Shown one piece after another: positions 46,662 through 57,224 of a stretch of 64,000 bases of DNA. The stretch is from contig CAWCWP010000001.1 in assembly GCA_963799315.1 (NCBI GenBank), positions 1,054,001-1,118,000 of the forward strand, read 5' to 3'. The translations under genes were made by a program, and so were the position numbers. The notes under the pieces were generated by a model. It saw only the letters and a list, made by a program, of their open reading frames with translations, had not been told where the DNA came from and searched no databases. Position 1 is the first letter of the stretch. The number at the start of each line of letters is the position of its first letter. Origin of the DNA: Parerythrobacter_A sp963799315 (GTDB taxonomy: Bacteria; Pseudomonadota; Alphaproteobacteria; Sphingomonadales; Sphingomonadaceae).

Positions 46662-47143
46662 CGCGGCATGTTCTCCGGCGCGCTTTCGGGCGCTTTTTCG
46701 GTTTCGGCCACAGTCTGGCGGGCCTGCGCCTCGGTCATCTCTTCCAGTTCGCGCGGGACGTAGTTCTCGTCATGCTTGGCAAGCAGGGTTTCGGCCACGA
46801 ACGTACCGTCGGCGGCCATCCGGCCTTCCGCAACCACGCCGGATCCTTCCACGAACAGGTCGGGCAGGATCCCGGCGAAGCGAACCGGCACCGCCGCTTC
46901 GCCGTCACCGACCACGAACGAAACGGTGATCCCGTCGGCCAAGGTGCGCAGCGTTCCGGCCTGCACCATGCCGCCCAAGCGCACCGCCTGGTCGGTCGCG
47001 GGCGGATCGGCCACCATCTGCGACGGGACGTAGAAATAGCTCGCCTGGTTGCGCAGGGCATAGGCCGCCAGCAAAGACGCCGCGACCAGCACCGCCATCG
47101 CCACCACGATCAGGACCAGCCGCTGATGCTTGGCCTGCATCAT
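46658..47143 (-). CDS. ccmE: heme chaperone CcmE
   Basis: Membrane-anchored periplasmic carrier that binds heme covalently before transfer to CcmF. The anchor is residues 8-28; the OB-fold core has RLGGMVQAGTL and GILPDLFVEGSGVVAEG. The heme-binding histidine is in LLAKHDENYVP near residue 124. The length of 161 residues and the intact frame are normal. Confidence 0.96.
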   Translation of the reverse strand: MMQAKHQRLVLIVVAMAVLVAASLLAAYALRNQASYFYVPSQMVADPPATDQAVRLGGMVQAGTLRTLADGITVSFVVGDGEAAVPVRFAGILPDLFVEGSGVVAEGRMAADGTFVAETLLAKHDENYVPRELEEMTEAQARQTVAETEKAPESAPENMPR

Positions 47144-47301
47144 GCGCTGTCGTCGCTTGGGTTACGCCGCGCCGCATCGCGCCGTGCTTCGGCCCGTCGC
47201 ATCTCGCGCAGGGACCACGCCAACAGCGCGCCAATCGCGAACAGGCCGACGCCATATGCGGCGATCACGAAATCCCACTGGGCCAGCCCCTCACGCAGCA
47301 T
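47140..47301 (-). CDS. ccmD: heme exporter protein CcmD
   Basis: A 53-residue single-span membrane protein (FVIAAYGVGLFAIGALLAW) with a basic tail, exactly placed between ccmC and ccmE as in System I operons. It overlaps the ccmC stop by 11 bases and the ccmE start by 3. CcmD helps release heme-loaded CcmE from CcmABC. Confidence 0.88.
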   Translation of the reverse strand: MLREGLAQWDFVIAAYGVGLFAIGALLAWSLREMRRAEARRDAARRNPSDDSA

Positions 47302-48029
47302 GACCGCCCCCTGCCGCCATCGCCTTGCGCCGTATCCGTGCCTCCGCCTGCGTATCGGCCAGCAACGCGCGCATCCGCGTCAGCACGATCCCGCCGAACA
47401 GCAGCGAGAAGCCCAGCATCGCGATCAGCAGCGGATAGAGAAACGCCGCGTCCATGCTGCTCTTGCCCAGCGTGATGCTGGCTGGCTGGTGAACCGAATT
47501 CCACCATACGACCGAGCGGTTGATGATCGGGATATTGACGGCGCCGACCAGTCCGAAAATCGCCGGAATACGGCTGGAGCCACCCTCCCGCGCAACCGCC
47601 TGAGACAAGCGCGATATAGCCGACATAGAGGAACAGCAGGACCAGCATGGATGTCATCCGCCCGTCCCATTCCCACCACGACCCCCAGGTCGGGCGGCCC
47701 CAGATCGAACCGGTCGCCAGGCATATCGCGGTAAAGACTGCGCCCGGCACCGCCGCACCGCGCGCGGCCAGCGCTGCCAGCGGATGCCGCCAGACGAGGA
47801 ATACCGCGCTCGACACCGCGATCGCCATCCATCCGCCCATGCCCAGCCATGCGGCGGGCACATGCAGGAACACGATGCGCACGGTGTCGCCCATCAGCCG
47901 GTCGGCGGGTGCCACGAACAGGCCCCACGCCAGCGCGGCTGCGGCGATGACAGCGCCCGACACCAGCAGCAGCGGCGTCAGCCAGCGGGCCAGTGTCAGG
48001 AACCGTCGGGGATTGGCGAAACCGTGCAT
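47291..48029 (-). CDS. ccmC: heme ABC transporter permease CcmC (one frameshift)
   Basis: Six-helix protein that presents heme to CcmE. The WWD motif is WGSWWEWDGRMTSML near residue 125. Conserved VFLHVPAAWLGMGGW and NIPIINRSVVWWNSVHQPAS are present. One break near 47580 in the middle; after it the frame runs to GGGHAA. It is the first gene of the ccm run on this strand; ccmA and ccmB are not next to it. Confidence 0.94.
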
Positions 48030-48125
48030 GAAGGCGCGTTCAAACTATCCGTTGCTGGGACCGATGCCGCGACGTTTGAGCGCGCCGCGACGTTACCCTC
48101 ACAAGCTAGGGCATGATGCTCCAAA

Positions 48126-49193
48126 TTATAACCGCCCGATCAGTTTTTGCGCCATCGTATCGGCAACGCGGTCGGGCGAGATGCCCGCATCTTCGCTCTG
48201 CTGCCAGATATCGTCCAGCCGCTCCGGTATCAGGCCGATCCGTTTGCGGACCTCGTTGATATCGCACGGTGCGGCCTCGCACCGGCACAGATATTCCATC
48301 GCCACACTGATGATGCCGCCAGCGTTGATGACGTAATCGGGCGCGTAGAGGATACCGCGCGAGAACAGCAGGTCGCCATTGCCTTCGCGCGCAAGCTGGT
48401 TGTTGGCACCGCCCGCCACGATGGCGGTGTCCAGCCGTGCGATGCCCGCATCGTCCAGAATGGCGCCCAGCGCGTTGGGGCTGAACACATCGCATGCCAC
48501 GCCCATGATCGCATCGGCGGCGACGGTTTTCGCGTCGAGCTGCTCGGCCAGTTTCGCTGCGCGTGCCGCATCGGCATCGGCCAGCGTCAGCTTCGCGCCG
48601 TCCTGCGCCAGCAATCGCGCCAGTCCGCCGCCGACGCTGCCGGTGCCCTGTATGGCGATGTGAACGCCATCCAGGCTGTCCTTGCCCAGCCGATGTCGGA
48701 CCGCCGCGCGAATGCCGTGATAAATGCCCATCGCGGTAAAGGGGCCAGGGTCGCCGCCCGCGGCCATGTCGCCTTCGGTCGGCAGGCCCGACACGTAGTC
48801 CGTCCGTTTCGCCACCGCGACCATGTCCGCTTCGGAAATGCCGACGTCTTCGGCAGTGACGTAACGCCCTTGCAGCCGGTTCACGGCATCGCCGAATGCT
48901 GACAGCATTGCAGGCGTCTTGGCCTTGTCCGCTCCGGCGAGGATGACCGCCTTGCCCCCGCCCATCGGCAAACCCGCCATCGCGTTCTTGTAGCTCATGC
49001 CACGGCTCAGCCGCAGCGCATCGCGGATGGCATCCTTGGGCGCGGCATAGTGCCAGAACCGGGTGCCGCCCGCGCCGGGGCCGAGATGGGTGGAATGCAG
49101 CGCGATAATCGCGGTCAGACCGGATGCGCGGTCGCGCACCAGCTGCACCTGCTCGTGATCGTCGAAATCGGGCTCTTCCCAAAACGCCGTCAT
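48126..49193 (-). CDS. Glu/Leu/Phe/Val dehydrogenase, leucine dehydrogenase type
   Basis: NAD-dependent amino acid dehydrogenase of 355 residues. The substrate region LGPGAGGTRFW...LSRGMSYKNAMAGLPMGGGKAVI contains the catalytic lysines; YVTAEDVGIS and the nucleotide loop IQGTGSVGGGLARLL follow, with AGGANNQL later. The shape matches leucine (or phenylalanine) dehydrogenases rather than the larger glutamate dehydrogenases. The frame is intact; ATG 49193 is chosen because similarity begins there. Substrate choice is not proven. Confidence 0.92.
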   Translation of the reverse strand: MTAFWEEPDFDDHEQVQLVRDRASGLTAIIALHSTHLGPGAGGTRFWHYAAPKDAIRDALRLSRGMSYKNAMAGLPMGGGKAVILAGADKAKTPAMLSAFGDAVNRLQGRYVTAEDVGISEADMVAVAKRTDYVSGLPTEGDMAAGGDPGPFTAMGIYHGIRAAVRHRLGKDSLDGVHIAIQGTGSVGGGLARLLAQDGAKLTLADADAARAAKLAEQLDAKTVAADAIMGVACDVFSPNALGAILDDAGIARLDTAIVAGGANNQLAREGNGDLLFSRGILYAPDYVINAGGIISVAMEYLCRCEAAPCDINEVRKRIGLIPERLDDIWQQSEDAGISPDRVADTMAQKLIGRL

Positions 49194-49259
49194 GGCTGAA
49201 ATCCCGTCATGAATGTCACGCTGCATGTCCCGGTATCGAAGATCGGGACGGATGAAAGG

Positions 49260-49336
49260 TGGGGCGACCGACGGGACTTGAACCCGCAACCTCCGGCATC
49301 ACAAGCCGGCGTTCTAACCAATTGAACTACGACCGC
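49260..49336 (-). tRNA. tRNA-His (GTG)
   Basis: A 77-nt cloverleaf: acceptor GCGGTCG/CGGTCGC, D-arm AGTTCAATTGGTTAGAAC, anticodon stem GCCGG/CCGGA with GTG, T-arm TGCGGGTTCAAGTCCCG, discriminator C and encoded CCA. A genomic G precedes position 1 and could provide the extra 5' nucleotide of tRNA-His. Confidence 0.95.
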
Positions 49337-49579
49337 CACACGCCCTTCGCGAAACCCGGATGCGCACATGGCCGCAGCACCTGTCTCAAGGCACCTGACC
49401 GCACGTCCGGGCGACGGGCTGATACGCGCTATCGGCCACCGGTCAAGGCACCGCACGCTGTCGTCCGGCCTGTTACACGCCATTCGTGAATTGAAAAGGG
49501 GAAAAGGCGGTTCGCACGCCACCTGCGCAACATTGTTACGTAGCTTGCGCTGGCGCGGGTGCGCGGTATCGCTAGCCGA

Positions 49580-50212
49580 ATGACCCGCAACGGCGAATCC
49601 AGTCTGGCCACCCTCGCCGCATTTCCCGGCGTGCAGCGCATCCCGACGGACAGGCTGGATATCGTGCAATGCCGCGATTTCCTTTCGCCCGACCTTGCGC
49701 GCGACCTGATTGCCCTGATCGAAGCCGAACGCCGTCCCTCCACCATTGCGGACGATAATGGCGATGCCGCCTTCCGTACCAGCGAGACATGCGACCTTGC
49801 GCCCGATCACCCGGTCGTCCGCGAAGTTGCAGCGCGGCTCGACTCGCTGACCGGCATCGACCCGGCGCATGGCGAACCGTTGCAGGGCCAACGCTACGCC
49901 ACAGGACAGGAGTTCAAGCCGCACACGGACTATTTCGCGCCCGATGGCGCCGATTACGAGAGATTTTGCGCGGTCGCGGGACAGCGGACATGGACCGCGA
50001 TGGTCTATCTGAACGATGTCGAGGCGGGCGGCGGCACGCGGTTCAAGGCGATCAAGAAAACGTTCCAGCCGGAAACGGGCAAGCTGCTATGCTGGAACAA
50101 CCGCCGCGCCGATGGCAGTGTAAACCCCTCCACCCTGCACCACGGCATGAAGGTGCGGCGCGGTGTAAAGTACGTCATCACCAAATGGTATCGGGAACAG
50201 CCGTGGGGATGA
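49580..50212 (+). CDS. prolyl 4-hydroxylase-like 2-oxoglutarate/Fe(II) dioxygenase
   Basis: About 210 residues with a double-stranded beta-helix dioxygenase core. The iron ligands are in FKPHTDYF (H-x-D) and STLHHGMKV (distal His), and the 2-oxoglutarate-binding Lys in RRGVKYVITKWYRE. AMVYLNDVEAGGGTRF lies between. It starts at ATG 49580; its stop overlaps the next start (ATGA). Bacterial members hydroxylate proteins or small molecules; the target here is unknown. The upstream 243 bp to tRNA-His hold nothing I can name. Confidence 0.9.
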   Translation: MTRNGESSLATLAAFPGVQRIPTDRLDIVQCRDFLSPDLARDLIALIEAERRPSTIADDNGDAAFRTSETCDLAPDHPVVREVAARLDSLTGIDPAHGEPLQGQRYATGQEFKPHTDYFAPDGADYERFCAVAGQRTWTAMVYLNDVEAGGGTRFKAIKKTFQPETGKLLCWNNRRADGSVNPSTLHHGMKVRRGVKYVITKWYREQPWG

Positions 50213-50496
50213 CCGGTGAAACCGGACTGGTCGCCATATATCGCTGGCGAGTCGCGCCTGAAAACCGGACTGCGTTCTGCGCCCGATGGGCGGATGCGAC
50301 CGAAGAATTGCGCGCTAAAGGCGGACAGGGGTCGATGCTGGGCGAGGCAGCGGACGGCACGCTGTATGCCATTGCAAAATGGCCCGACCGCGCAACGCGC
50401 GAACGGGCCTTTGCCGAACAGGCTGACGCCAAGCCGTGGCCCGAAGCCGAACGGCTCGAACCGATCCTGCTCGATACGCTGGACGATCGCTGGTGA
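50209..50496 (+). CDS. antibiotic biosynthesis monooxygenase-like (ABM) protein
   Basis: A 95-residue protein with a ferredoxin-like ABM pattern: LVAIYRWRVAPENRTAFCARWADAT at the N-terminus (shown in part) and TLYAIAKWPDRATRERAF in the middle. The four-base overlap with the dioxygenase gene implies coupling. The function is uncertain; ABM proteins include small heme- or quinone-related oxygenases and many without known activity. Confidence 0.8.
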   Translation: MTGETGLVAIYRWRVAPENRTAFCARWADATEELRAKGGQGSMLGEAADGTLYAIAKWPDRATRERAFAEQADAKPWPEAERLEPILLDTLDDRW

Positions 50497-50520
50497 CGCG
50501 ATCGTGCGCAGCGCGACAAT

Positions 50521-50745
50521 TTATTTCTTGAGCGACAGCCCGCCGAATCGCTTGTTGAAAGCGGCAACGCGGCCGCCTTCCTGCAATTGCTGCTTGCCGC
50601 CGGTCCAGGCCGGGTGGCTGGTCGGGTCGATTTCCAGCGTCAGCGTGTCGCCTTCCTTGCCCCAGGTGGAGCGGGTCTGGAATTCGGTGCCATCGGTCAT
50701 CTTGACGTTGATGGTGTGGTAATCGGGGTGTCCGTCGGCCTTCAT
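50521..50745 (-). CDS. rpmE: 50S ribosomal protein bL31, cysteine-free type
   Basis: A 74-residue ribosomal protein. The sequence HPDYHTINVKMTDGTEF, RSTWGKEGDTLTLEID, SHPAWTGG and FNKRFGGL is diagnostic of alphaproteobacterial bL31. The zinc-binding cysteines of the C+ form are absent. ATG 50745 is chosen from family length; the frame extends upstream. Confidence 0.96.
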   Translation of the reverse strand: MKADGHPDYHTINVKMTDGTEFQTRSTWGKEGDTLTLEIDPTSHPAWTGGKQQLQEGGRVAAFNKRFGGLSLKK

Positions 50746-50871
50746 GGCGTACAATCCTTGTAGCATGTGCCCGGTACCGACCGGGCGCGCTGTCATATTG
50801 AAGCGGCGCACCTAGTCGGCGCGCCCCTGCTTGGCAAGTGCGTGAATGGCAAGTCCGGTGACCGTCCGGCG

Positions 50872-51345
50872 TTAGCTATCCGCAATCATCGCGGTGAACT
50901 CGGCCTGGCATGTCACCTTGCCTTCCACACTCGCCTTGCCGCTGAACTTGTAGGCGCGGCTACGCTTCTGGGTGAAGCTCACCTCAAGGTCGAGCAGGCA
51001 GCCCGGCGTCACGGGTCGGCGGAATTTGGCGTTCTCGATGCCCATGAACATCACCAGCTTGCCGCTGCCCGCCAATCCCAGCGATTCGATGCCGAGTATA
51101 CCGGCCGCCTGCGCCAGCGCCTCGATCTGGAGGACGCCGGGCATGATCGGTGCGCCGGGGAAATGACCCTGAAAGAACGGTTCGTTGAAGGTGACGGCCT
51201 TTACCGCCTCGATCCGCTCGTCCTTCACCAGCGTCCGCACCCGATCCACCAGCAACAGCGGATAGCGATGCGGCAACGCTTCCAGAATTCGACGCACGTC
51301 GTAGTCGAGTGGCGCGTCGGCAGGACTGTCCGCCTGCTCGGTCAT
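50872..51345 (-). CDS. fabZ: 3-hydroxyacyl-ACP dehydratase FabZ
   Basis: Dehydratase of fatty acid elongation with a hot-dog fold. The active-site His and Glu are in GHFPGAPIMPGVLQIEALAQ. The N-terminal ILEALPHRYPLLLVDRV and KFRRPVTPGCLLDLEV agree. Intact at 157 residues. Its ATG is immediately followed on the other side by the skp stop, giving no intergenic space. Confidence 0.97.
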   Translation of the reverse strand: MTEQADSPADAPLDYDVRRILEALPHRYPLLLVDRVRTLVKDERIEAVKAVTFNEPFFQGHFPGAPIMPGVLQIEALAQAAGILGIESLGLAGSGKLVMFMGIENAKFRRPVTPGCLLDLEVSFTQKRSRAYKFSGKASVEGKVTCQAEFTAMIADS

Positions 51346-52031
51346 TTACCGGCCCGAAGGTGCCGGAGCCGGGGTTGCCTGCGGCTGCTGCGCCTGCTGC
51401 TGCAACACCTGCCGCTGCACCAGCGCGCCGATGATCTGCTGGATCTGCTGGAAGTTCTGCACGGCCTGCGGCGTCGGCTGGTACCCGGCAGGCGGCGTGG
51501 AAGGAACACTACGGCGTGCGTTGGTTGAAGGCGGCAAGGATGTCGCTCGTCACATTGATCCCATCGGGCGCATACTGGATCGCTTCGGGCGTCAACAGCA
51601 TCTGGATGCCCTTCGCAGCTCAACACCTGGTTGCGCGCCGCCTCGTAATTCTGCGTCAGCTGTTCGATGACATATACCTGCGCCAGCCGCAGCGGCTGGA
51701 GCACCGTGTCGCTTTGCTGCTGCTTCTGCTGCATTTGCTGGATGACTGTCGGGTTGGCGGCGACTTCGGCATCGCTGACCTGCTGGTCGCCATCGGTATC
51801 GAGGCTGGCGCGCAGCGTTGCCATTTCGGTGTTGAGCGTCGTCGCCTGCTGAAGCTGTGCGGCGTATTGCGTGTTGATCGCCTGATAGGCGGCGGCGCGC
51901 GCCTGGGACTGGACCACCACCGCTTCGGGGCTGGCGGTGGCGATGCCGTTCACCTGTGCGGAGGCAGGCGCGGCCGCAAGGCCGAGCGCCATTGCGGAGG
52001 CGGAAAGGGCGAGTGTGAGAAACTTCGTCAT
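51346..52031 (-). CDS. skp: OmpH/Skp-family periplasmic chaperone (frameshifted)
   Basis: Periplasmic chaperone for outer membrane proteins. A clear signal peptide (MTKFLTLALSASAMALGLAA, cut after ASA) precedes a helical, Gln-rich coiled-coil region (QSQARAAAYQAINTQYAAQLQQ). Frame breaks near 51625 and 51510 disturb the middle; the last part reads PAGYQPTPQAVQNFQQIQQI and a Gln/Ala/Pro tail. The position between bamA and fabZ strongly supports the call. Confidence 0.88.
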
Positions 52032-54740
52032 CAGAATTGGGTACCTACGTTGAAGGAGAATGTCTTGGTGTCGTCGCCCGGCTGCTTCTTGATGATCTGG
52101 GCAAAATCAATCCTGAACGGCCCGAAGGGCGAGTTCCAGTTGACCCCGATACCGGCAGAAATGCGCGGGCTGGCAGAATCGCCGAGAAAGGTTTCGCGAA
52201 TCCGCGAGTTGGGCAGGATCGCCTCTGCATTCAAGGTCGTGCCGTCGGCCGCGATGGCGTTGGTCGTCACGACCGTGGTGGCCAGCGCCGTCGGCATCGG
52301 TCACGATTTCCAGAAACTGGAGGTTACCGTCGAGATCGCGGCTCTGGATGCCGTTCGGATTGTCCAGCAGCAGCGGCGGGGTCACATCGAACAGCGCACC
52401 GACATCCAGCCACACGGAAGGCCGCAGGCCCAGTTCCGATGCACCCGTACCCAGCGGAATTTCCAGCTCGGCACGGCCCAGATAATAGGCATTGCCGCCG
52501 ATCGCATCGTCCTGCGTCTGCTCGTCGGTCGGTGATGAGGAGCGGGTTGCCGTCCTCGTCATCCACGAAACGCTGCGTCAGGATGCGCGGGCCGACGCCG
52601 CGAATGTCGAACCCGCGGATTTGCGGTTCGCCCAGGAAGAAGCGGTCGGTCAGGCGCACATCGTCGATGTCGGGGCCACGATCTTCCAGCCCCTTGATAT
52701 AGCCGCCCTCGCCCTTCAGCGAGAAGATGAAGCCGTCGAAGAAGTTCCAGTAATGCGCGGCGCGGGCGCGCAAGCGGCCATAACTTCACCGAGCCGCCAA
52801 GTCCGGCGAATTCACCCTGCAACGATGCCGAGAAACCACTGGTTGGGCGGAAGCTGCTGTTGGTGGCGTTATAGGCCAGCGTCGCGCCGAGGATCGAACT
52901 GGTCCGCGAGCCGATCGCTTCGCACAGGAAGCGGTTGGCGACGCATTCCGCCACGCCGTCGCCGTCCCGGTCGAAGAAGAACTGGTCGCCCAGCGTAACC
53001 TCGTCGAAATTCAGCGTGTAGCTGCCCAGCAGCGACATATATTCGGACAGCGGCACACCGAGGCGGAGCGAACCGCCGGTCGTGGTCTGCTTGTATGTCG
53101 TGTTGCGATCGTTGTTGAACTGGTTGAAGCTGTTGAAATCCTGCCGGTAGATATCCGCACCGGCCTGGATATTGCGGTCGAACACATAAGGTTCGCTGAA
53201 GCTCAACCGCACCGAGCGCGAGAAGCGCGAATAGTTGACGCTGGCCCCGATGGTCTGGCCGCGCCCGCGGAAATTGCGCTGGCGGATGGAGCCGGCCAGG
53301 ATGAAGCTCTCGATGGAGGAGAAACCGGCCGAGAGCTGCAATTCGCCGGTCGGCTGTTCTTCCACATTCGCTTCCAGGATGATGCGGTCGGGCCGGCTGC
53401 CCGGCTTCTGCTCGATCTCGAAGTTTTCCTGGAAGATACCCCAGCGACTTGATGCGGTTGGTGGAGCGTTTCACCGCGATGGAGTTGAACGCATCGCCTT
53501 CCGAAAGGCGGAACTCGCGGCGCATCACCTTGTCCTGCGACAGCGTGTTGCCGTTCACGTCGATCCGCTCGACATAAACGCGCGGTGCTTCTTTCAGCGC
53601 GAAGGTGATGTTCATCTCCAGCGCATCCTTGTTGCGCCGGAACTGCGGTTCGACATCGGCAAAGGCATAGCCGAAAGCACCGGCCAGTTCGGTCAGCTGT
53701 TCGACCGTGTCTTCGACCAGCTTGGCGTTATACGGGTCGCCGGTTTTCATCGGCAGGTTGGCCGACATGCGCTCGTCGCTGAAATCGCGCAGCTGGCTTT
53801 CCACATTGACTTCGCCGAAGTTGTATCGCTGCCCTTCCTCGACCACATAGGTGATGATGAAGTCGCGCTTGTCCGGCGTCAGTTCGGCCACGGCGGAGAC
53901 CACGCGGAAATCGGCATAGCCTTGCGTCAGGTAGAACTGGCGCAGCTTCTGCTGGTCGAAAGCCAGACGGTCGGGGTCGTAGCTGGTGTTGGAGCTGAAG
54001 AAGCTGGTCAGGCGCGCCTGTTTGGTCACCATTTCGCCGCGCAGCTTGCCATCCGAAAACACCTCGTTGCCGATGATGTTGATCTGGCGGACCTTGGATT
54101 TCGGCCCTTCGGAAATCTCGTACACGATATCGACGCGGTTCTGGCTGAGCTGCACCGTCTTGGGTTCGACCGTGGCGGCAAAGCGGCCCTGCCGCTTGTA
54201 CAGCTCGATGATGCGCTGCGTATCGGCGCGCACCTTGGACCGGGTGTATATCTGGCGCGGGGCGAGCTTGATTTCCGGAGTGATCTTGTCCTTCTTGAGC
54301 CGCTTGTTGCCTTCCAGGATGATGCGGTTGACGACCGGGTTTTCCACCACCTCGATAACGACATTGCCGCCATCGTTGCGCACGGTGGCGCTGGAGAACA
54401 GCTCGGTTGCGTACAGATCCTTGATCGCCTGGTCGGCGGCGGCCTGCGTATAGGGTTCGCCGGGCGACAGGCGGATATAGCTGACGATGGTTTGCGGTTC
54501 GAGCCGCTGGGCACCGATAACCGACAGTGAGCGGATCGTTTGCGTTTGTGCGATCAGCGGCGCGGGTGCGGGTTGCGCAGCGTCTTGCGCGGCGGTGTCC
54601 GCAACCGGTGCGCTATCCTGCGCGATGGCAGCGAACGGCACGCCCGCCAGCATCGTTCCGCCCAGCAATGCCGAGGCAAAGCGGGTGCCAAGGGGCATAT
54701 GCGTGCTGCGTGAAACCCGTCCAGAAATCGACACGGTCAT
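52031..54740 (-). CDS. bamA: outer membrane assembly factor BamA (frameshifted)
   Basis: Core of the beta-barrel assembly machine. A signal peptide ends near AAIAQ, followed by five POTRA modules (IRSLSVIGAQRLEP, VNRIILEGNKRLKKD, VRQINIIGNEVFSDG, YNFGEVNVESQL, VYVERIDVNGNTLS). The barrel contains the conserved VRGF-type motif as QIRGFDIRG and ends FNVGTQF, with a C-terminal aromatic residue. Breaks near 53440, 52785, 52530 and 52290. ATG 54698 is an alternative start. rseP lies 188 bases upstream. Confidence 0.95.
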
Positions 54741-54928
54741 TCAATCCAATCCAATACGTCGCATGTGTCCGCGCCCTTCGGCGAAACGTTGAAACGAACA
54801 GCTGCGGCAAGTGCGCCGCCTGTGCCCGATGCCCCGCGCCCAATCAAGCGCAGTGCCATGCAAACCCCCGTTTAACGATCCGCACCCCAGCGGTTAATTC
54901 TTCGGCCTTCGCTAACCAGTCGAACCCC

Positions 54929-56062
54929 TCAACCGGAGAACACCGGCAGCGAGACGACATCGTTCACCGTCACGAACAGCATCAGCATCAACACCAGCGC
55001 GATGCCCACGCGGTAGGCATATTCGGTCGCCTGCGCGCCGACCGGTTTCCGGCGAACCGCCTCCACAGCGTAGAATGCGAGGTGTCCGCCATCGAGCGCG
55101 GGGATTGGCAACAGGTTAATGAATGCCAAGTTAATCGAGATCAATGCGACGAACCAGACGAACGCCGCCGCACCCAGGCTAAGCTGTTCGCCCGAATATT
55201 TCGCGATTTTTATCGGTCCGCCCAGTTCCTTCACCGACCGTTCGCCGGTGACGATCTGCTGGATGCCCAGCACCATCATCCGCATGATGCCGACGCTTTG
55301 ATCGACGGCACGCGTCACCGCTTCGCCCGGCCCGACCGGCACCCGTTCCAGCAAGCCCGACTGCACGCCGATCTTCCCGATTTTCGACGTATTGCCGAAC
55401 CGGTCGGTATCCATGATGCTGGCAATCGTGACCGGCAGGGTCAGCGTGCGCGAAGAACGCTCCACCGTGAAATCGACCGTGCGTCCGGGATAGAACATCA
55501 CCTTCTCGACAACGTCCTGAAAATCGCTGGTCGCGGCGCCGTCGATGGCGACGATCCGGTCGCCTTTCAGCAGTCCGGCATCGCGCGCGGCGGACTCTTC
55601 GGCGAAGGCGGCGATGACCGTTTCCTGTCCGGGCGCAGCGGGCACGGGCTTGCCGTAAAGCAGGGCAAAGCCTGCAAATATCGCCACCGCGACGATCAGG
55701 TTGATGGCGGGGCCTGCGAAGACGATCAGCGCGCGTTGCCACAATGGCGCATGATGGAAGCTGTCGCCACGTTCGTGTTCGGGAATTTTCGCCAGTTCTT
55801 CGGCATCGGGGATGCTGGCGGGGTCCATGTCGCCCTTGAACTTGACGTAACCGCCCAGTGGCAACGCGCTGAGTTTCCAGCGGGTGCCGCGTTTGTCGGT
55901 CCAGCCAGCCAGCTCCTTGCCGAAACCGACCGAAAACGCCTCCGCCTTCACGCCGAACAGGCGACCGACGAGATAATGGCCCAGCTCGTGCACGGTTACC
56001 AGCGGACCGAGCACCAGCAGGAAGCCGAGGATCATCATCCACCAGGGGACGGAACTAAACAC
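54929..56062 (-). CDS. rseP: RIP metalloprotease RseP
   Basis: Site-2-type intramembrane protease that cleaves anti-sigma factors. The zinc motif HELGHYLVG near residue 25 and the second ligand region PIPALDGGHLAF near residue 325 are present, with a PDZ domain (AGLLKGDRIVAIDG) between. Four membrane segments are visible. 377 residues, intact frame. It follows dxr directly. Confidence 0.97.
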   Translation of the reverse strand: MFSSVPWWMMILGFLLVLGPLVTVHELGHYLVGRLFGVKAEAFSVGFGKELAGWTDKRGTRWKLSALPLGGYVKFKGDMDPASIPDAEELAKIPEHERGDSFHHAPLWQRALIVFAGPAINLIVAVAIFAGFALLYGKPVPAAPGQETVIAAFAEESAARDAGLLKGDRIVAIDGAATSDFQDVVEKVMFYPGRTVDFTVERSSRTLTLPVTIASIMDTDRFGNTSKIGKIGVQSGLLERVPVGPGEAVTRAVDQSVGIMRMMVLGIQQIVTGERSVKELGGPIKIAKYSGEQLSLGAAAFVWFVALISINLAFINLLPIPALDGGHLAFYAVEAVRRKPVGAQATEYAYRVGIALVLMLMLFVTVNDVVSLPVFSG

Positions 56063-57219
56063 TCAAAGCGTCTCCAGAATTTCGTTCGCCAGCGCCCGGC
56101 CCGCCTCGTCCGCCGCGAGTACATCTTCCAGCGTAGGCGGGCGGCGGGGCGTTGTTGCTGCGTTGCAGGCATTCCTCGACCAATGCCGCGATGCGGGTGA
56201 ACCCTATCTGACCGGCAAGGAAAGCGGCGACTGCCACCTCGTTCGCCGCATTCAGAGTGGCAGGCGCCGCACCACCGGCGGTTATCGCCTCGCGCGCCAG
56301 ACGGGTTGCGGGGAAGCGCTGCTTCGTCGGGCGCGAAGAAGGTGAGCTCGCCTATCGCGGGCAGGTCGAGCGGTTCGCACGGCGTGTCCATCCGGTCCGG
56401 CCAGGCCAGGCAGGAGGCGATGGGCACGCGCATATCGGGCGGTCCGAGCTGCGCCAGTGTGGAGCCGTCGCGATATTCGACCATCGAATGAATGACGCTT
56501 TGCGGATGCACCACGATGCGCAACCGGTCGAGGCCGACGGGGAACAGGTGATGCGCCTCGATAAATTCCAGCCCCTTGTTCATCATCGTGGCACTGTCGA
56601 CGCTGATTTTCGCGCCCATGTCCCAGTTCGGATGCGCCACCGCCTGTTCGGGGGTGACGGCGGCAAGACGTTCTGACGTCATTTCGCGCAGCGGCCCGCC
56701 GCTGGCGGTCAGCGTAATCCATCGCACATCGTCTAAGCTGTTGCCCGCAAGGCACTGGAATATAGCGTTATGTTCGCTATCGACCGGCAGCAGGGTCGCG
56801 CCATGCTTCGCCACTGCTGCCGTCATGACGTCACCTGCCGACACCAGCGCTTCCTTGTTCGCCAGCGCCACCGTGCCGCCCTGTTCGATTGCCGCCATGA
56901 CCGGGGCGAGGCCTGCGCAGCCGACAATCGCCGCCACCGTGACGCCAACGGGTCGCGCCGCCGCTTCGCACAGGCCGTCGCGCCCGCTTGCCGCCACGAT
57001 GCCGCTGCCGTCGAGCGCATCCTGCAATGCGCCATACCGGCTTTCGTCCGCAATCACCGCGACCTCGGCATCGAACTCGCGCGCCAGTGCCGCCAGTTCG
57101 TCCACGCTGGAATTGGCGGTCAGCGCGACGACGCGCCACGCATCGCGGTTGCGGCGGACAAGGTCTAGCGTGGAAGCGCCGACCGATCCGGTCGCACCAA
57201 GAACGGAAATAGTTCGCAC
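56063..57219 (-). CDS. dxr: 1-deoxy-D-xylulose-5-phosphate reductoisomerase (frameshifted)
   Basis: Makes 2-C-methyl-D-erythritol 4-phosphate in the non-mevalonate isoprenoid pathway. GTG 57219 starts VRTISVLGATGSVGASTL, the NADPH loop. GTVALANKEALV, PVDSEHNAIFQCL, ITLTASGGP and HPNWDMGAKISVDSATMMNK carry metal and substrate residues. Breaks near 56310 and 56140 divide the C-terminus (APATLNAANEVAVAAFL and LEDVLAADEAGRAL). The stop abuts the rseP start. Confidence 0.95.
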
Positions 57220-57224
57220 GGCCC

